Positions 32,551-44,388 are shown, counted from the stretch's first letter. The stretch is DNA of 64,000 nt from Diploptera punctata (GCA_030220185.1 JASPKZ010010209.1:62001-126000); one strand, 5' to 3'. The notes: generated by a model not told the origin, from the sequence alone. Program-made: numbers and translations.

Positions 32551-33544
32551 TAGAAGAGTCTTCAGTTCATGCCACATAACACAGTAGCTCAGGGACTGCA
32601 CAATTATGACTAGTTTCCTAGTGTGAACCCAGCGCTGTGCGCAGTATGACTTAGAAGAAATGTGCGTTCAAGAGAGGACTCTTTTGTCGAAGGGTGTACA
32701 CAGAATTGAATATTGAAGAAGCATTTTAGACAGAATCTTCATTATGCCCCACATTGTGACGACATTTTGAAGAAGTAATTCTTTCCCCACGTTGTGGTGA
32801 CGTTTTGAAGCAGCTAACTCTCTTCATGCCCGATGTTGTAGTAACATTTTGAAGGATTAGTGTCCCAAAAAGAATTACTGGTTCAGGTTGGGTTTTATTT
32901 TCGGTAGAGCTGGATTCTCTTCTCAAGGTCAGAAGTTGGTACACAGGATAGGAAAACACTTTAAAAATCACTAATAACTGATTCTTGTAGAAATAGTTGT
33001 AAATTTATTTACTATTTAATTTCCCAGCAGATCAAGTAAATATAGGTGGTATTATTCTTCATCGTCAATTAAAATTAAATTATTTTCTTTCTTGAATCCA
33101 CTATTTTTCTGGTATTAAAATATCACATTTTATCAGGAAAGCTGTTATTGCTTCTATCCTTGATGAAAGTTATATGCTGATTGACCAGTGTAATTCTGTT
33201 ATAATTTTAAAGAACATATTACATCACATGATTTTATATTTAAATTCTATTGGTTAATATAATGTATAAATTTGATTTGGTTAAATCAAAAAGTTAATTG
33301 TTTTAACATCCAATCAGAATTAGTATACTTTCATTTAAAAATATGAAGGTAGGCAGGTGTTCTTATTACGTTATAACAGAAAGCTTTATAATTAAGACAA
33401 CAATGACTTAAAACCATTTTAAAAGCATTATTTAGAAAGACTGTTATGTAATACAATTTATTTAATTGTTACTGAGACATTTATATCAACAATGAACAAC
33501 AATTAATTATTTAGATGTTTTTCTTTATGTAAGTTATATTTAAA
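32551..33544. other. No gene seen
   Basis: AT-rich. Near 32740-32860 a short theme (TTCATGCCC.ATGTTGT..TGACATTTTGAAG) repeats three times with variation, about 50 bp apart. Confidence 0.45.
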
Positions 33545-33800
33545 TATTAAAAGAATTTTACATCTTAGAAGAATTACACATGGAATCTTTAGAAAACAAA
33601 ATTTCTGATTATAAGTCAAGATGGATGCAACGTGTTCATCGAATGGAAGATCACAGAATACCCAAACAAATGTTAAGATATCAACCTGCAGGAAGAAGAA
33701 GACCAGGACGTCACTCAAAAGACTTCTGGATGGTGTTTCTCTTGAGGCCGAAACAGGTCAACAAATGGCCTAAATTCGTGAATGTACTATGATGATGAAG
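33545..33800 (+). mobile_element. LINE-eta 3' fragment
   Basis: ISDYKSRWMQRVHRMEDHRI and RYQPAGRRRPGRHSKDF encode the C-terminal motif; the 3' end GAGGCCGAAACAGGTCAACA matches (reversed) 55635-55720. Confidence 0.85.
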
Positions 33801-33894
33801 AATTTTAAAATATAAGATTATTAACTTTAACTTTCATATTTATTATGATATTAAAATCCTGCTATAATATCTAAAAAAACTCTACAAAAAGACT

Positions 33895-34142
33895 CCGCGA
33901 CAGCATATGTTTATCTCTTACGGATAACTCACAATAACAAATTTTGTCTTTCAGCTTTTTATGCCAAGAAGATCGGGATGAGTAGATTCTCTGGCAAGCC
34001 ACGTAATCAGCACGGGGTTTCTAAAATTAATTACGATAAATGTATACTTTATTAATTTTTCTATAACTTATTCAACTAAACATAAAAGCACATTAATTTT
34101 CATTTATTTAGGCGTATGAGCGCACGCCGGGTATCAGCTACC
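33895..34142 (-). repeat. CCCGG repeat, single module
   Basis: Reverse complement of one module plus the element start: GCTTTTTATGCCAAGAAGATCGGGATGAG and ending CGCACGCCGGGTATCAGC. Confidence 0.75.
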
Positions 34143-35015
34143 CACAAATAAAATGTAAAATTCGCAAATTTGAAGATTTAACTAGCTCGTAGGCCCTATA
34201 GGTTATGGAGTAGAATCTGGCGGTAAACAGCTTGCAATTTACCACCACTATTTTGACTAATTGCGTTAAACAATAAAAAATAAACACTGCGGTACATAGC
34301 TCACATCTTGCCATTCAAATAGAAGTTTAGTTGGAAAACAAACGTCAATCGTAATTCTTTGTTTCTGTGACAATTCTGACATCTATGAATGGATAATTGA
34401 ATTAACTTTAACGCGCAGCAGTTGTCAATTTTGACGTAAAAGAGCAGCGCTATAGCTCGATTCTCAATTGTTAACCATTTCAGTTGAATGTTAAACAGGA
34501 AACTTTGTGATGTTATGTAGCGCGCACATAAGGGTGAAATTGGCTGGCAGTACAATGTTACCGTTATATTCTCATGACCTTTATAGTAACGTAGTTTAGA
34601 ACTGCATTGCTTAAGGAATGGTGTTACCTTTAGCTAGAATTTCTGTAATGCGGGGTTATTTCGCAAAGTGAAAGGGTTAAATAAGCACAGGTTGTAAGGG
34701 GGAGGGGCAGAGTTTCTCAACTCGATACCCGCGAACCGCAGCAAAGTCTTGCGCCGTGCATGAGCGGTCTAAAGGAAATTGACTTTATGCAGAGATACTG
34801 CACGCGTATAGCCCTAGCAATGATTCCTGAGGAATGAAATTTGTAATGAGAGCTTAGATGCGAGTCCTGTACTAACCAGATGTAGGTCTCAGCCAATAGG
34901 AAGTATGACCACACGTCATTGCTAACTCCCTCGCTAGCGAATATCAAATACAGTCACTGCTAAATATTTTTAAAATCTCGCTACAAAAATTAATTAATAT
35001 AGGTAATCTTTATCG
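34143..35015. other. No gene seen
   Basis: Unassigned. Confidence 0.5.
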
Positions 35016-35017
35016 TA

Positions 35018-35272
35018 AACTGCGATGTGCAGGACATGTGGCACGAATGGGGAATGAAATACGTGCATGGAAGCTTCTTGTCCGAAAACCAGAGGGAAAG
35101 CGCCCAGTTGGTAGACCAAGAATGAGGCGGGAGAATAACATAAACTACGAATTGAAGGAAGTAGGTTATACGGGGGAATGATTGGAAAGCATTAGCTCAG
35201 GATAGGGATGTATGGAGAGCATATGTCCGCGCGGCCATGAACCTACGGGTTCGATAGTGCCCATGAGTTAGG
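35018..35272 (+). mobile_element. LINE-alpha 3' copy
   Basis: CGTAAACTGCGATGTGCAGG to GTTCGATAGTGCCCATGAG, frameshifted; no clear TSD. Confidence 0.88.
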
Positions 35273-35394
35273 ACATCTTTATACGTGGAAAGAAGTATAT
35301 ATATATTCACACACACTCTATATTTGGTTTATATCTCTCTGTTAATGTTTTAAATAACCACTAAATGTTACTTTAATTTAAACCATTTATAGTC

Positions 35395-35592
35395 TTCCCC
35401 GCGCCTTAGCCATGTGATTACGACAAGATGTCTTGGCGCTGAGCTACGGGACTTGCGCTGGTTCGAGTCTCCATGGGGGAAGAAATGTTCTCAAGGAATT
35501 TCTGCCAGTATGGGACCGGTGACCACCCAGCATCATGAGACATTTGGGTGGCTATAATAAGTAGCGGCTCCACGTTGAGAAGACTCGACATT
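35395..35592 (+). repeat. SINE-B, truncated
   Basis: Head CCCGCGCCTTAGCCATGTG, GGTTCGAGTCTCC and body to CCACGTTGAGAA. Confidence 0.85.
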
Positions 35593-35879
35593 CACATTGC
35601 ACTATAATTTTAAGACTTCAGGCAGCAAGTGTACAAAATATTTTAATTATAGTCTACGGTTTTAAAATCTAAAATCAACACATCCGCGTCTCACTATAAT
35701 TCTCTATGGACTGTACATGTTTTGTATGATGAACTGTTTTGTTTGTACACGTGGCAGGCAGGGAATTAACAGCTGAGCAGTGTGGATAGGCTCTCCCATT
35801 GAATTTACGGTAAGGACATTCTTCAAAATCCCTTGCGCGACCTATATTTGAGTGTAATTCATACACTCTGGGGAAACGG

Positions 35880-36185
35880 CCTAGCGTAGTTGGGTAAGGC
35901 AATACGCTGCAGGTCAGAAGGTTGCGGGTTCTAGTCCCTTATTTTCCCTTATTTGTTATCTCATTAATGATTAAATAATAATGGCTGATAGGGGAAGTTT
36001 CCTGTAGATATACAGGACAGGTGCGAATAAGGCCTTGCCAAATAAGCACCCGCGGATCAACTAAGGAGGCCAACGGCTTCGACGGCGGAAGAGGATTTTT
36101 TCCCAACGGCAGAGAGGGCGGATGAACCGGTTCTGGAACTAACCACTCTAGTCCTATGAAACTGGATTTCGGTCCAAACGTTATG
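35880..36185 (+). repeat. Possible tRNA-headed SINE, single copy seen
   Basis: GCCTAGCGTAGTTGGGTAAGG and GGTTGCGGGTTCTAGTCCC resemble A and B boxes; a GC-richer 250-bp body follows. Only one copy in the window, so the call rests on the head. Confidence 0.4.
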
Positions 36186-36189
36186 ATAA

Positions 36190-36660
36190 CTAGTCAGAAA
36201 AAATTATAGTGAAAAAAGAATGCAAAATTATAAGAAAAGTTTTAGGTCCACAAGTCATAGGTGAAGCATTTAGACTCAGAAGTAAAAAGGAAATAAAAAT
36301 ATATACAGACATTCATAGTGATATTAGAAAACGAAGGTTAAAATTTTATGGCCATATTAAACGAATGAACTCAAATAGGCTTACAAAACAGATAATGGAA
36401 TTCTACGAAAACAGAAGTAAAGCTCCAGTGGACACTATGAAGTGGATTGATGAAGTCAAAAAGGACTTAAAATTAGCAGGAATTACTAAAGAAGCTATCC
36501 CAAACAGAGATATATTTAGAATTAAGGTGAATAAGTGGCAAGTTGACCAAGAGGACAAACCGAAGAAAAAAACTGGAACAACTTGGACAGATGATAGAAA
36601 ACAAGCTGATAGCAAAAGAATGAAAGAAATTTGGGCTCAAAGGAAACGCCTCTAAGTACT
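36190..36660 (+). pseudogene. LINE C-terminal fragment, separate family
   Basis: The 148-codon frame 36209-36655 has KRRLKFYGHIKRMNSNRLTK, the usual R-R-L-K-F-Y-G-H motif, and a lysine-rich C-terminus KRMKEIWAQRKRL. A (TAA)n run follows near 36701-36722. No RT palm. Confidence 0.8.
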
Positions 36661-37180
36661 TTGCGTAGTCCTACATGGGCTCATCCGCAATAAAAAAAAA
36701 AGTAATAATAATAATAATAATAATGAAATATAGTTAGTTCTCCCTGATCAATTTTCTTTCTTCCTATTTGATTAATTTCTTTGTCTCTGTTTTAATTTCC
36801 ATCTTCGTACCTGTGCACCTTCTGTACGTGGGGTAATTTGGTTGTAGAATGTGTACGCTGTTAGCTCTATTTCCGTTTGCTGAATGTAGATGGCATTAAG
36901 TACACCATATGCACATCATCAACATTTTCCCACAGGGGATTTCCCATCTCAGTACTCGCGCACCTAAATTTCAAAGACACTCTAATCTGATGTTCGTATG
37001 AATCAATTTGCCTGCCATTAGAATATTCACCTCACATCCATCTGGTAAAATATGCTTTTACTCTGAAATCTGGTCACATTCCCCCCCCCCTCCTTTGTAA
37101 TGGAAGATCAAATGTATAATTTACTGGCTCTTTGTGACCAATTGCCTCCTCCACACACACACACATATATACATATATCC
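36661..37180. other. No gene seen
   Basis: Microsatellite patches, (C)10 at 37081-37090 and (CA)n near 37150-37162. Otherwise unassigned. Confidence 0.5.
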
Positions 37181-37182
37181 AT

Positions 37183-37510
37183 CCATTCATCCATCCATAG
37201 TAATTCTGCCCGAAGGCAGGTCCTTCACTGCAATCATAGCATTTTCATGCCATGCTTTCAGCTTTACTAGGAAATTGTAGGTGTGGTAGCTTCCCGTTGC
37301 TTTCCACACCGGTGAAGGATGATGATGATAATGATAAGGATGATGGCCATATGATTTCGGGGACCGTTTGGGCCTTAAGTTTTCCTGACATTTGTCTTAC
37401 AGGTGATGGAAAACCCCGATAAAAACCTCACCCAGAAAACACTGCCCCGGGATCGTACCTGCTGCGTGACAAAGAGCACGCTACCTCGAACCCACAGCGG
37501 TGGACATATA
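37183..37510 (-). repeat. SINE-C, full length
   Basis: Complement of the reference: (CCAT)n tail at 37178-37198, AGTAATTCTGCCCG, the 3' half, then body and head up to AACCCACAGCGGTGG. The B box is partly deleted. Confidence 0.88.
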
Positions 37511-37684
37511 TATATATAACATCGATAAAGCGTCACTGCTATAAAGTAAAATAAATATTCTCTTTAATTTGCTTACTTGATATAGTCAGCTACTAGATGG
37601 CAGTGAAGACAGTGTTCTCGCGACATCTAGTAATAATGGAGAGTATAATACATATATAAGAAAAATAAGTGTTTGAATTGGATT

Positions 37685-37755
37685 CGCCTGGTAGTGTAAT
37701 GGATATCACGCTGAGGTACAGACTCAGAGATCCGGGTTCGAATCCCGTCCAGGCA
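37685..37755 (+). tRNA. tRNA-like gene, good cloverleaf, odd anticodon loop
   Basis: CGCCTGG pairs with CCAGGCA in 6 of 7 positions. The D arm GTGTAATGGATATCAC resembles tRNA-Val. The anticodon arm CTGAG GTACAGA CTCAG is perfect with T at position 33. The T arm CCGGG TTCGAAT CCCGT pairs 4 of 5 with a consensus B box. The nominal anticodon ACA is not normal in eukaryotes. It may be a tRNA pseudogene or a lineage oddity; 71 nt without CCA. Confidence 0.6.
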
Positions 37756-37789
37756 TTTATTTTTCTTATCATACCATATATATATATAA

Positions 37790-38545
37790 GGAAGCTCGGG
37801 GAATGTGGACCCTTCTGTTTGAGTGGACCCAATTAATATCTTTTCTAATTAGTGCTGCCCCGGAGCAGAACATATTTAAACTTCTTCCACTCATCAACTT
37901 TGACGGGTTCAAGGCCAGTTTCTTTTATTCTCTGTGCGAAGAAGGGTTTATTTATGATATTTATGAAAATTACCACTTTAAAAGTTTTTCAAGCTAAGAT
38001 TAAATTCTTTATTTCTGCTGTTGAATGTTACAAATGTTGAAAAAAACTCCTAAATATATTATATTATGTAGATGCTGCTTTTTTATATACTGATGGGTTT
38101 GGTTTTATATTATGTGACGTGGTGGCTGTATAAAATAATTAAACATAACAAAGGAATTCGGTTAATGTGGACCCTCCACGAGGACCTGGGTCCACTTTAC
38201 ACGAATATGTGCATTTTATCAATGAGGATGCTATCTGTAAAAACATTCACTTAATTAATTTTATTATAATTTTTTTTTTTAATTTTACAAACCCAAAGAC
38301 CGTTGCTGTCTGCAGTTGAATGACGTGTGAATGTTATAATCAACAATAATTTTTCAAAACATTAAATAAATATCAACGCTTTTTAATTATGATCAGTCAT
38401 AAATATTTTCACATTAATCTGTGTCTGTCTGTGTAAATTAATACAGTGAATAAACTTAAAAATAGACTAAAAGCTAAGGTGGACTCTGGGGTCCACTTTA
38501 TCCGAATATGGAGGTTAAAGTGGACCTTTCTTGTAATGTAAAAAG
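37790..38545. repeat. Region with repeated GTGGACC motif
   Basis: (T)AATGTGGACCC or (T)AAAGTGGACC occurs on one or other strand about six times (near 37804, 37821, 38165, 38190, 38478-38495, 38515). GGTCCACTTTA...CGAATATG is repeated at 38189 and 38489. No frame with a recognisable product. Confidence 0.5.
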
Positions 38546-38729
38546 TTTATAAATTATGAAGATGTTTCCATATTTGAATAAAATAACAATGCTATTTCAT
38601 AGTTACAACACTAATGATAATCACTGTAATTAAACAAAATTCTAATCCTAAAGAAGAAAAACATCAAATTCTAAACAGAGATCCAAATTATCAGATGTTC
38701 ATCCATATGTCATGAAAATCAAAATAGAA

Positions 38730-38801
38730 GCATGAACCGGAATTTGAACCCGAGGCACCTAACTTTATACGTTAGTGCGCTTCCAATTGCGCTACTCATT
38801 A
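38730..38801 (-). tRNA. tRNA-like gene or pseudogene
   Basis: Minus strand: TAATGAG-TA-GCGC AATTGGAA GCGC, anticodon arm CTAAC GTATAAA GTTAG, T arm TCGGG TTCAAAT TCCGG, acceptor TTCATGC pairing 5 of 7. A and B boxes are present. The nominal anticodon ATA is not a standard eukaryotic gene anticodon. Confidence 0.55.
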
Positions 38802-38861
38802 CAAATGTTAATTTTCTTCCTTATTTGTGATTATAACATCGATGTTTATATAACTAAATCG

Positions 38862-39870
38862 CTGTTACTATCGAATTAGTAGGTTCGTGTGAGTCCGGAA
38901 ATAAGCTGTCCATACATCCCTATCTTCAGTTACTGGAATTTCCAATCATATCTCTATAATGGAATGCTCTCAAATAATTTTTAAACATAGGCTCATTTCT
39001 GGAAATGCGGGACAGTATGCCAGGCAGAGAGTTTTGATGTCCCAACTCCTTTCAAAAAACGTTAAACTGAAAATATATAAAACTATTATTCTACCAGTTA
39101 TATTATATGAGTGCGAAACATGGACTCTTACTTTAAGGGAGGAAAGGAGATTACAAGTATTTGAGAATAAAGTTCTTAGGAAAATTTTTGGACCAAAGAG
39201 AGATGAACAGACAGGTGAATGGAGAAGACTACATAACAATGAACTACATGGTCTTTATAGGAAGCCAGATATAATAAGAACAGTCAAGTCTCGTAGACTG
39301 CGATGGGCAGGACATGTTGCGCGTATGGGGAATGAAAGACGTGCATGGAAGCTTCTTGTAGGAAAGCCAGAAGGAAAACGTCCAGTTGGTAGACCAAGAA
39401 TGAGGTGGGAGAACAACATTAACTATGATTTGAGGGAAGTAGATTATACAGGGAATGATTGGAAAGCATTAGCTCAGGATAGGGATGTATGGAGAGCTTA
39501 TGTTCGCGCGGCCATGAACCTACGGGTTCGATAGTGCCAGTGAGTAAGTAAGTAAGTAAGTAATGGTTAATATTATTCTCCTGCTTCATTCTTGGTCTAC
39601 CAACTGGGTGTTTTCCCTCTGGTTTCCGCTTCCCATGCCTTTCTTTTATTCCCCATTCGTGGTACATGTCCTGCCCATCGTAGTCTACGAGACTCAACTG
39701 TTCTTTATTATAACTGGTTTTCCATAAAGACCACGTAGTTTACTGTTATGTAGTCTTCTCCATTCACCTGTCTGTTCATGTCTCTTTGGTCCAAAAATGT
39801 TCTAAGTACTTTATTCTCAAATACTCGTATTGTTTTCTTTCTCCCTTAAAGTAATGTGCTATATTTTCTA
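38862..39870 (-). mobile_element. Older LINE-alpha copy split by a younger one
   Basis: The complement of the LINE-alpha 3' end starts at about 38862 (CTGTTACTATCGAATTAGTAGG) and runs to CTCTCAAATAAT near 38978. After the plus-strand insertion it resumes at about 39564 with GTTAATATTATTCTCC, CATTCTTGGTCTACC and continues to about 39850. It is visibly more diverged than the insertion. Confidence 0.88.
38979..39563 (+). mobile_element. Younger LINE-alpha copy nested in the older one
   Basis: The open frame 38959-39534 runs from KHRLISGNAGQYARQRVLM through YECETWTLTLREERRLQVFE, GRPRMRWENNINYDLREV to AAMNLRVR, then (TAAG)n at 39541-39563. The C-terminal frame is uninterrupted, but the 5' truncation removes the whole RT palm. 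Confidence 0.93.
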
Positions 39871-39932
39871 TCACATACATCTCGAAGTGGGACAAGGGTG
39901 TTCTCATGTGGGAGTTATTTAACCAAGCAATT

Positions 39933-40572
39933 TTACTTTCTTACTCACTGGCACTATCGAACCCGTAGGTTCGTGGCCGCGCGGACATTAAGCTCTCCAT
40001 ACATCGCCATCCTGAACTAATGCTTTCCAATCATTACCTGGATAATCTACTTCCTAAAATCATAGTTAATGTTGTTCTCCCACCTCATTCTTGGTCTATC
40101 AACTGGGCGTTTTTCCCTCTGGCTTTCCTGCAAGAAGCCTCCATGCAAGTCTTTCATTCCTCATACGTGCAACATGTCCTGCCCATCGCAGTCTAAGAGA
40201 CTTAACTGTTCTTATTATATCTGGCTTCCTATAAAGACCATGTAGTTAATTGTTATGTAGTCTTCTCCATTCACCTATCTTTGGTCCAAAAATTTTCATG
40301 AGAACTTTATTCTCAAATACTCGTAATCTCCTTTCCTCCCTTAAAGTAAGATTCCATGTTTCGCACCCATATAATATAACTGGTAGAATAATAGTTTTAT
40401 ATATTTTCAGTTTAACGTTTTTTGAAAGGAGTTGGGAAGTCAAGAGTCTCTGTAATGCATAATAGCACGCATTTCCAGAATTGAGCCTATGTTTAATTTC
40501 TTTGTGCATCTCATTCCTATTTGTGATTATTGTTCCTAGGTATTTGAATTCACCCACTTACTCAAAATTTCC
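39933..40572 (-). mobile_element. LINE-alpha copy
   Basis: Tail at 39933-39942, full 3' region, frame 40246-40557 with EFKYLGTIITNRNEMHKEIK and YGCETWNLTLREERRLRVFE. A deletion removes part of RDEQTGE. Confidence 0.92.
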
Positions 40573-40802
40573 CAAGCTATTTTAGTTATGCTTATTGACC
40601 TAGCGGTATCAACGAGTATAGCAAAAATGGCGATATGAGTCATGAGTCCAGTACTTGATATGTTGGACAAAGAGGAAGACCCGTAACGAATTACATATCG
40701 TCGGAAAGTAGATTTCCATTTGTTTCATTCCACATAGCTGGGAAAGCAACCGATCTCTCAGCTCGCAGTAGGCCTTCTAGGACAGTTTGCCCACCTAGTG
40801 TA

Positions 40803-41515
40803 ATATCAGAAGACAAATTACAAAGAGCGCTAGAAAAACTAAAAGAAATATAAAAAAACATAATATGGAAATATCATCAGGAAAAAAAAAAGCAATGGCT
40901 TTCAAGGGCGCTCATCCAGTTCGGACAAAGATATTGTTAGAAAATAAACCAATAGAACAAGTGGTAAGATATAACTTCCCAGGTTGCGAAATATCATACA
41001 CAGCGGAAACAGATATAAATAACAAACTAAATAAGTTTAATTATATAACAGGAACTCTAAAAAGAACTTTGAAAAATAAAGCCAGGAAAAACCATATAAT
41101 GAAATTATACAAGACAATGGCAGTGCCTATTATTACTTATGGATCCAAAACATGGACAGTGACAACACAACAATCAGCCACAACACAAGCTGCTGAAATG
41201 AAATTCCTCAGACCAATAGCAGGATATCAAAGAACAGACAAAAAACATAACACAGAAATAAGACAACAACTAAAAGTAGAGGAATTAAACACAACAATAG
41301 TGAAATACAGAACAAACTGGAAAGAACACTTGGCAAGGATGACTGAGAATAGAATACCAAAAGCAGCACACAACTATTCACCACGAGGAAGAAGAAGTTT
41401 GAGAAGACCAAAGAAAAGATAGAAAGAGCAGCAATTTGGAGCCGGTACAGGCTAGCGAAGAGTCTGAACCGTGACGAAGAAGAAGTGTAAATAACAAATA
41501 AATAAAATAAATGTT
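40803..41515 (+). pseudogene. LINE-beta copy, C-terminal half
   Basis: The 185-codon frame includes SSGKKKAMAFKGAHPVRTKI, PIEQVVRYNFPGCEISYTAE, KLYKTMAVPIITYGSKTWTV and RIPKAAHNYSPRGRRSLRRP. A stop follows and the 3' end has a short (GAA)n. No catalytic box is present. Confidence 0.9.
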
Positions 41516-41965
41516 CGTGTTGTCTCGGAGAAGGTCCTGACATTTAGCTGATCATTAATTGAGACAGGTGTGGTCAAACAAGTATGTGTTCCAAAGTTTA
41601 AAATCTCTCTCCCGACAGGTCGTTACACTGTAAGGTCTGGACGACGTTACTGCACGTAAAAAGTAGCTGCAAGTGAGAGGGGGTGGATATGAAGGAGATT
41701 ATTTAATAATGCATCATGTTATAAATGCATTGTGCACCTTGATACATTAAATAGACAGTGTTTTGTTATGCCAAGCGTGTAATTGATTTATAAAATGCTT
41801 GTCTCTGGTTTGTTACTCCATTCACAGATGTCACTACCAGTTTGTGTTTAAATTTAAAAATAATTAAAAATAACAAAACATAATCACATATCATGCTGTG
41901 TTCTGTATAAATAAGATTATGTCGTTTCCATGGCAACTGTCAGGGGACATGACTTCATGCAATTT

Positions 41966-42066
41966 TAATTTTTTTAATACAAATTTATTTTAATTTCATT
42001 GGAGCATTATCAACTCTCTCTCTCTCCTCTCTCTCTCCTCCTCTCTCTCTCTTCTCTCTCTCTCTC

Positions 42067-42109
<43 letters not shown>

Positions 42110-42147
42110 ATATATTATATATATATATTATATATATATATATATAT

Positions 42148-42214
<67 letters not shown>

Positions 42215-42260
42215 GATAATGCTCCAATGAAATTAAAATAAATTTGTATTAAAAAAATTA
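41966..42260. repeat. Large perfect palindrome with (CT)n/(AT)n/(GA)n core
   Basis: The 50 bases 41966-42015 are the exact reverse complement of 42211-42260. Between them lie (CT)n, about 90 bases of interrupted (AT)n, then (GA)n, so the whole 295 bp can fold. Unique arm sequence includes CATTGGAGCATTATCAACT. Confidence 0.9.
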
Positions 42261-42269
42261 TATATAGAT

Positions 42270-43075
42270 AGATAGATCATCGATTGATTAATGTCTTTGA
42301 CATCGTCCGATTCCTAATAGCCAATTTTGTCGGTCCATCCAATCTCCTGGTTGTAGATGTTTCTCCTTCATGTATAAACATATTCCCTGACTCCAGGAGG
42401 TTTTAGGTCTTCCTCTGCCTCGTCTTCCCTCAGGTTTCCATTCCAAAACAGATTTTGGTAGTCGATCCTCTTCCATTCGCTGGACATGTCCGTACCATCT
42501 TAATTGCTGAGTTTAAATATAATCTAAAATAGTGTCTTCAATCTTCATTTTCTCCCTTATAACTGAGTTCCTAATGTTTTCTCTTCTTGAAATTCTTGCT
42601 GCCCTTCGTATAATATCCATTTCCGTTGCCAAAACGTACTTATTTGTTTTTGTTGTTAATGGCCAAAGTTCTGCTCCATAAGTAATGATGATTTTAACAA
42701 TTGTATGATATATATTCATTTTATTTTTATTACTTATATTTTTTATCCCACAATATTCCATTGAGACAAGCAATTGCAAATTTTCCTTTAATTTTTCTAT
42801 TTCTTATTTCCTCTTCATAACTCCCATTTTTGTTTATTTTAATTCCAAAATTTGTGATCTCACTACAAGATTTTATTGTTCTTCTCCAGTCTCCAAAATT
42901 AAATTTTGTTCTGGTTCATCCATTGATAAATATTTTGTTTTTTTCATGTTCAAATTTAATCCCCATTTTACATATTCTTCTATTAATTTTCTAGTCATAT
43001 ATTCTAAATCTTCATAATCTTGTGCAATTAACAAGTGATCATCTGCAAAATGTAAGTTATGTAAAGTACATATAT
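42270..43075 (-). pseudogene. LINE-gamma copy with FADD box
   Basis: Minus strand: LHFADDHLLIAQDYEDLEYM (FADD at 43038-43049), KLIEEYVKWGLNLNM, then NISNKNKMNIYHTIVKIIIT, YGAELWPLTTKTNKY, and [15 protein letters not shown]. Frameshifts and stops interrupt it. It starts right beside the palindrome and (TAGA)n. Confidence 0.9.
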
Positions 43076-43144
43076 CTCAAAACGTACGCGCGCGCATATT
43101 TAGCCTGCGTGTATGTGTGCTTTATAGACTTCTAAACCCTTCAA

Positions 43145-43410
43145 CAGAAGTTCTTCTTCTCTTCTTCTTTCTTCTTTTTCATAATATGTAGGATTTTTCA
43201 TCCTGTTTATTTCCAAAATCACTCCTCGGAGGAAGACGTATTGGATGTGCATTCACTGTTTATCCATCTCTTGGCTGGTCTTCCTCTTGTTCTTCTCCCA
43301 TGTATTGGTCTATCTTCTTTAGCTCTCTTTGCAAGTCAGATGTCTTCCATTCTTTCTATATGACCCTTCCAATATTTTTCGTCTATCTATAATACATTTG
43401 ATTATGTCTA
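43145..43410 (-). mobile_element. LINE-epsilon 3' fragment
   Basis: Close match to 3005-3260: (GAA)n tail, AATCACTCCTCGGAGGAAG, CATTCACTGTTTATCCATCTC, TCTTTCTATATGACC. Confidence 0.75.
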
Positions 43411-43672
43411 GGGAGGCAACCCCGAATAATAAACCCGCCATGAAAACGGGCTAGCAACCCATTTCAAGGTGTATCTTATACATTGCTCGCAGTCCCAAGG
43501 ATCGAGCCTCGGATCAACCGAACGAAATTCGTGAAAACAATTGTACATACAGGTTTTCATGTAAGTGAATCTTTTGCCGCTATCAATTATTCTCTAAAAC
43601 CATTAAGTGTAGGAGTTCACCTGAAACTAAAATTAAAAAATCGGTCTACCGGTCGCAGTTTTCAATGAAACT
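43411..43672. repeat. CCCGG-type repeat, left part (split by LINE-beta)
   Basis: Same family as 13080-13455 (GTGTAGGAGTTCACCTGAAA, AAATCGGTCTACCGGTCGCA). It breaks at AATGAAAC near 43669-43676 and resumes at about 44390. Confidence 0.7.
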
Positions 43673-44388
43673 CATCATCATCATCAACAATCACGGATTA
43701 AGCCCATGTGGCTTGTTCCGGTCTCATAGATTCTCATTCAAAAGTTGGATCCATCTCTTCTTCGGTCTACCAACATTCCTGCGTCCTTTTGGTTTGTATT
43801 TAAGTATAATTTTGGGAATGCGATCATCTTCCTTTCTTTGAACATGTTCTTTCCATTTTTTTCTAGATTATTTTATTCTATCTAAGAGTTTAAAGATATT
43901 TAGCTCATTTCTAATATCTTCACTTCTTCTCTTATTTAGAAGTTTGCAACCAGCCACACTTCTCAGAAATCTCATTTCAGCTGCTTCTATGATCTTCTCT
44001 TCTCTTTTAGTTAAAACCCAAAATTCACTACCATACAATAGTAAGGGGACTGCCACTACTTTATAAAATTTTAGTTTTGTTTCCATTCTTGTGTTTTTAA
44101 ATTTTCTTTTGATTGTTCCACATATATAATTAAATTTATTAAGTTTGTTAAATAGATCTTCATTTTTAAAATAGGAGATTTCATAACCCAGGTATTTAAA
44201 ATGGTTCACTTGTTCAATGGGTTTCCCTTCCAAAATTATTTTAGCTCTTACGGTATCTGATCCCTTAAAAGCTAAGATTTTCGTTTTACTTATTGATATT
44301 TTGAAATTATATTTCTGTATAATGTTATTTATACTGAAAGAGCGATTTCTGTAGACCATCTTCTGAACTAGATATTAGAACTTGGTCG
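43673..44388 (-). pseudogene. LINE-beta copy ending at the catalytic box, nested
   Basis: Minus strand begins FADDQVLISSSEDGLQKSLF (about 44320-44388), frameshifts, then NFKISISKTKILAFKGSDTV, FKYLGYEISYF, VPLLLYGSEFWVL and AEMRFLRSVAGC; the end has GRPK-like sequence and (ATG)n at 43675-43690. The short repeat AATGAAA on both sides (near 43669 and 44387) is a likely 7-bp target duplication in the CCCGG repeat. Confidence 0.88.

Noticed and set aside
37081..37090. C10 run as an assembly gap marker or regulatory tract
   Set aside because: A short homopolymer with nothing around it to support either reading.
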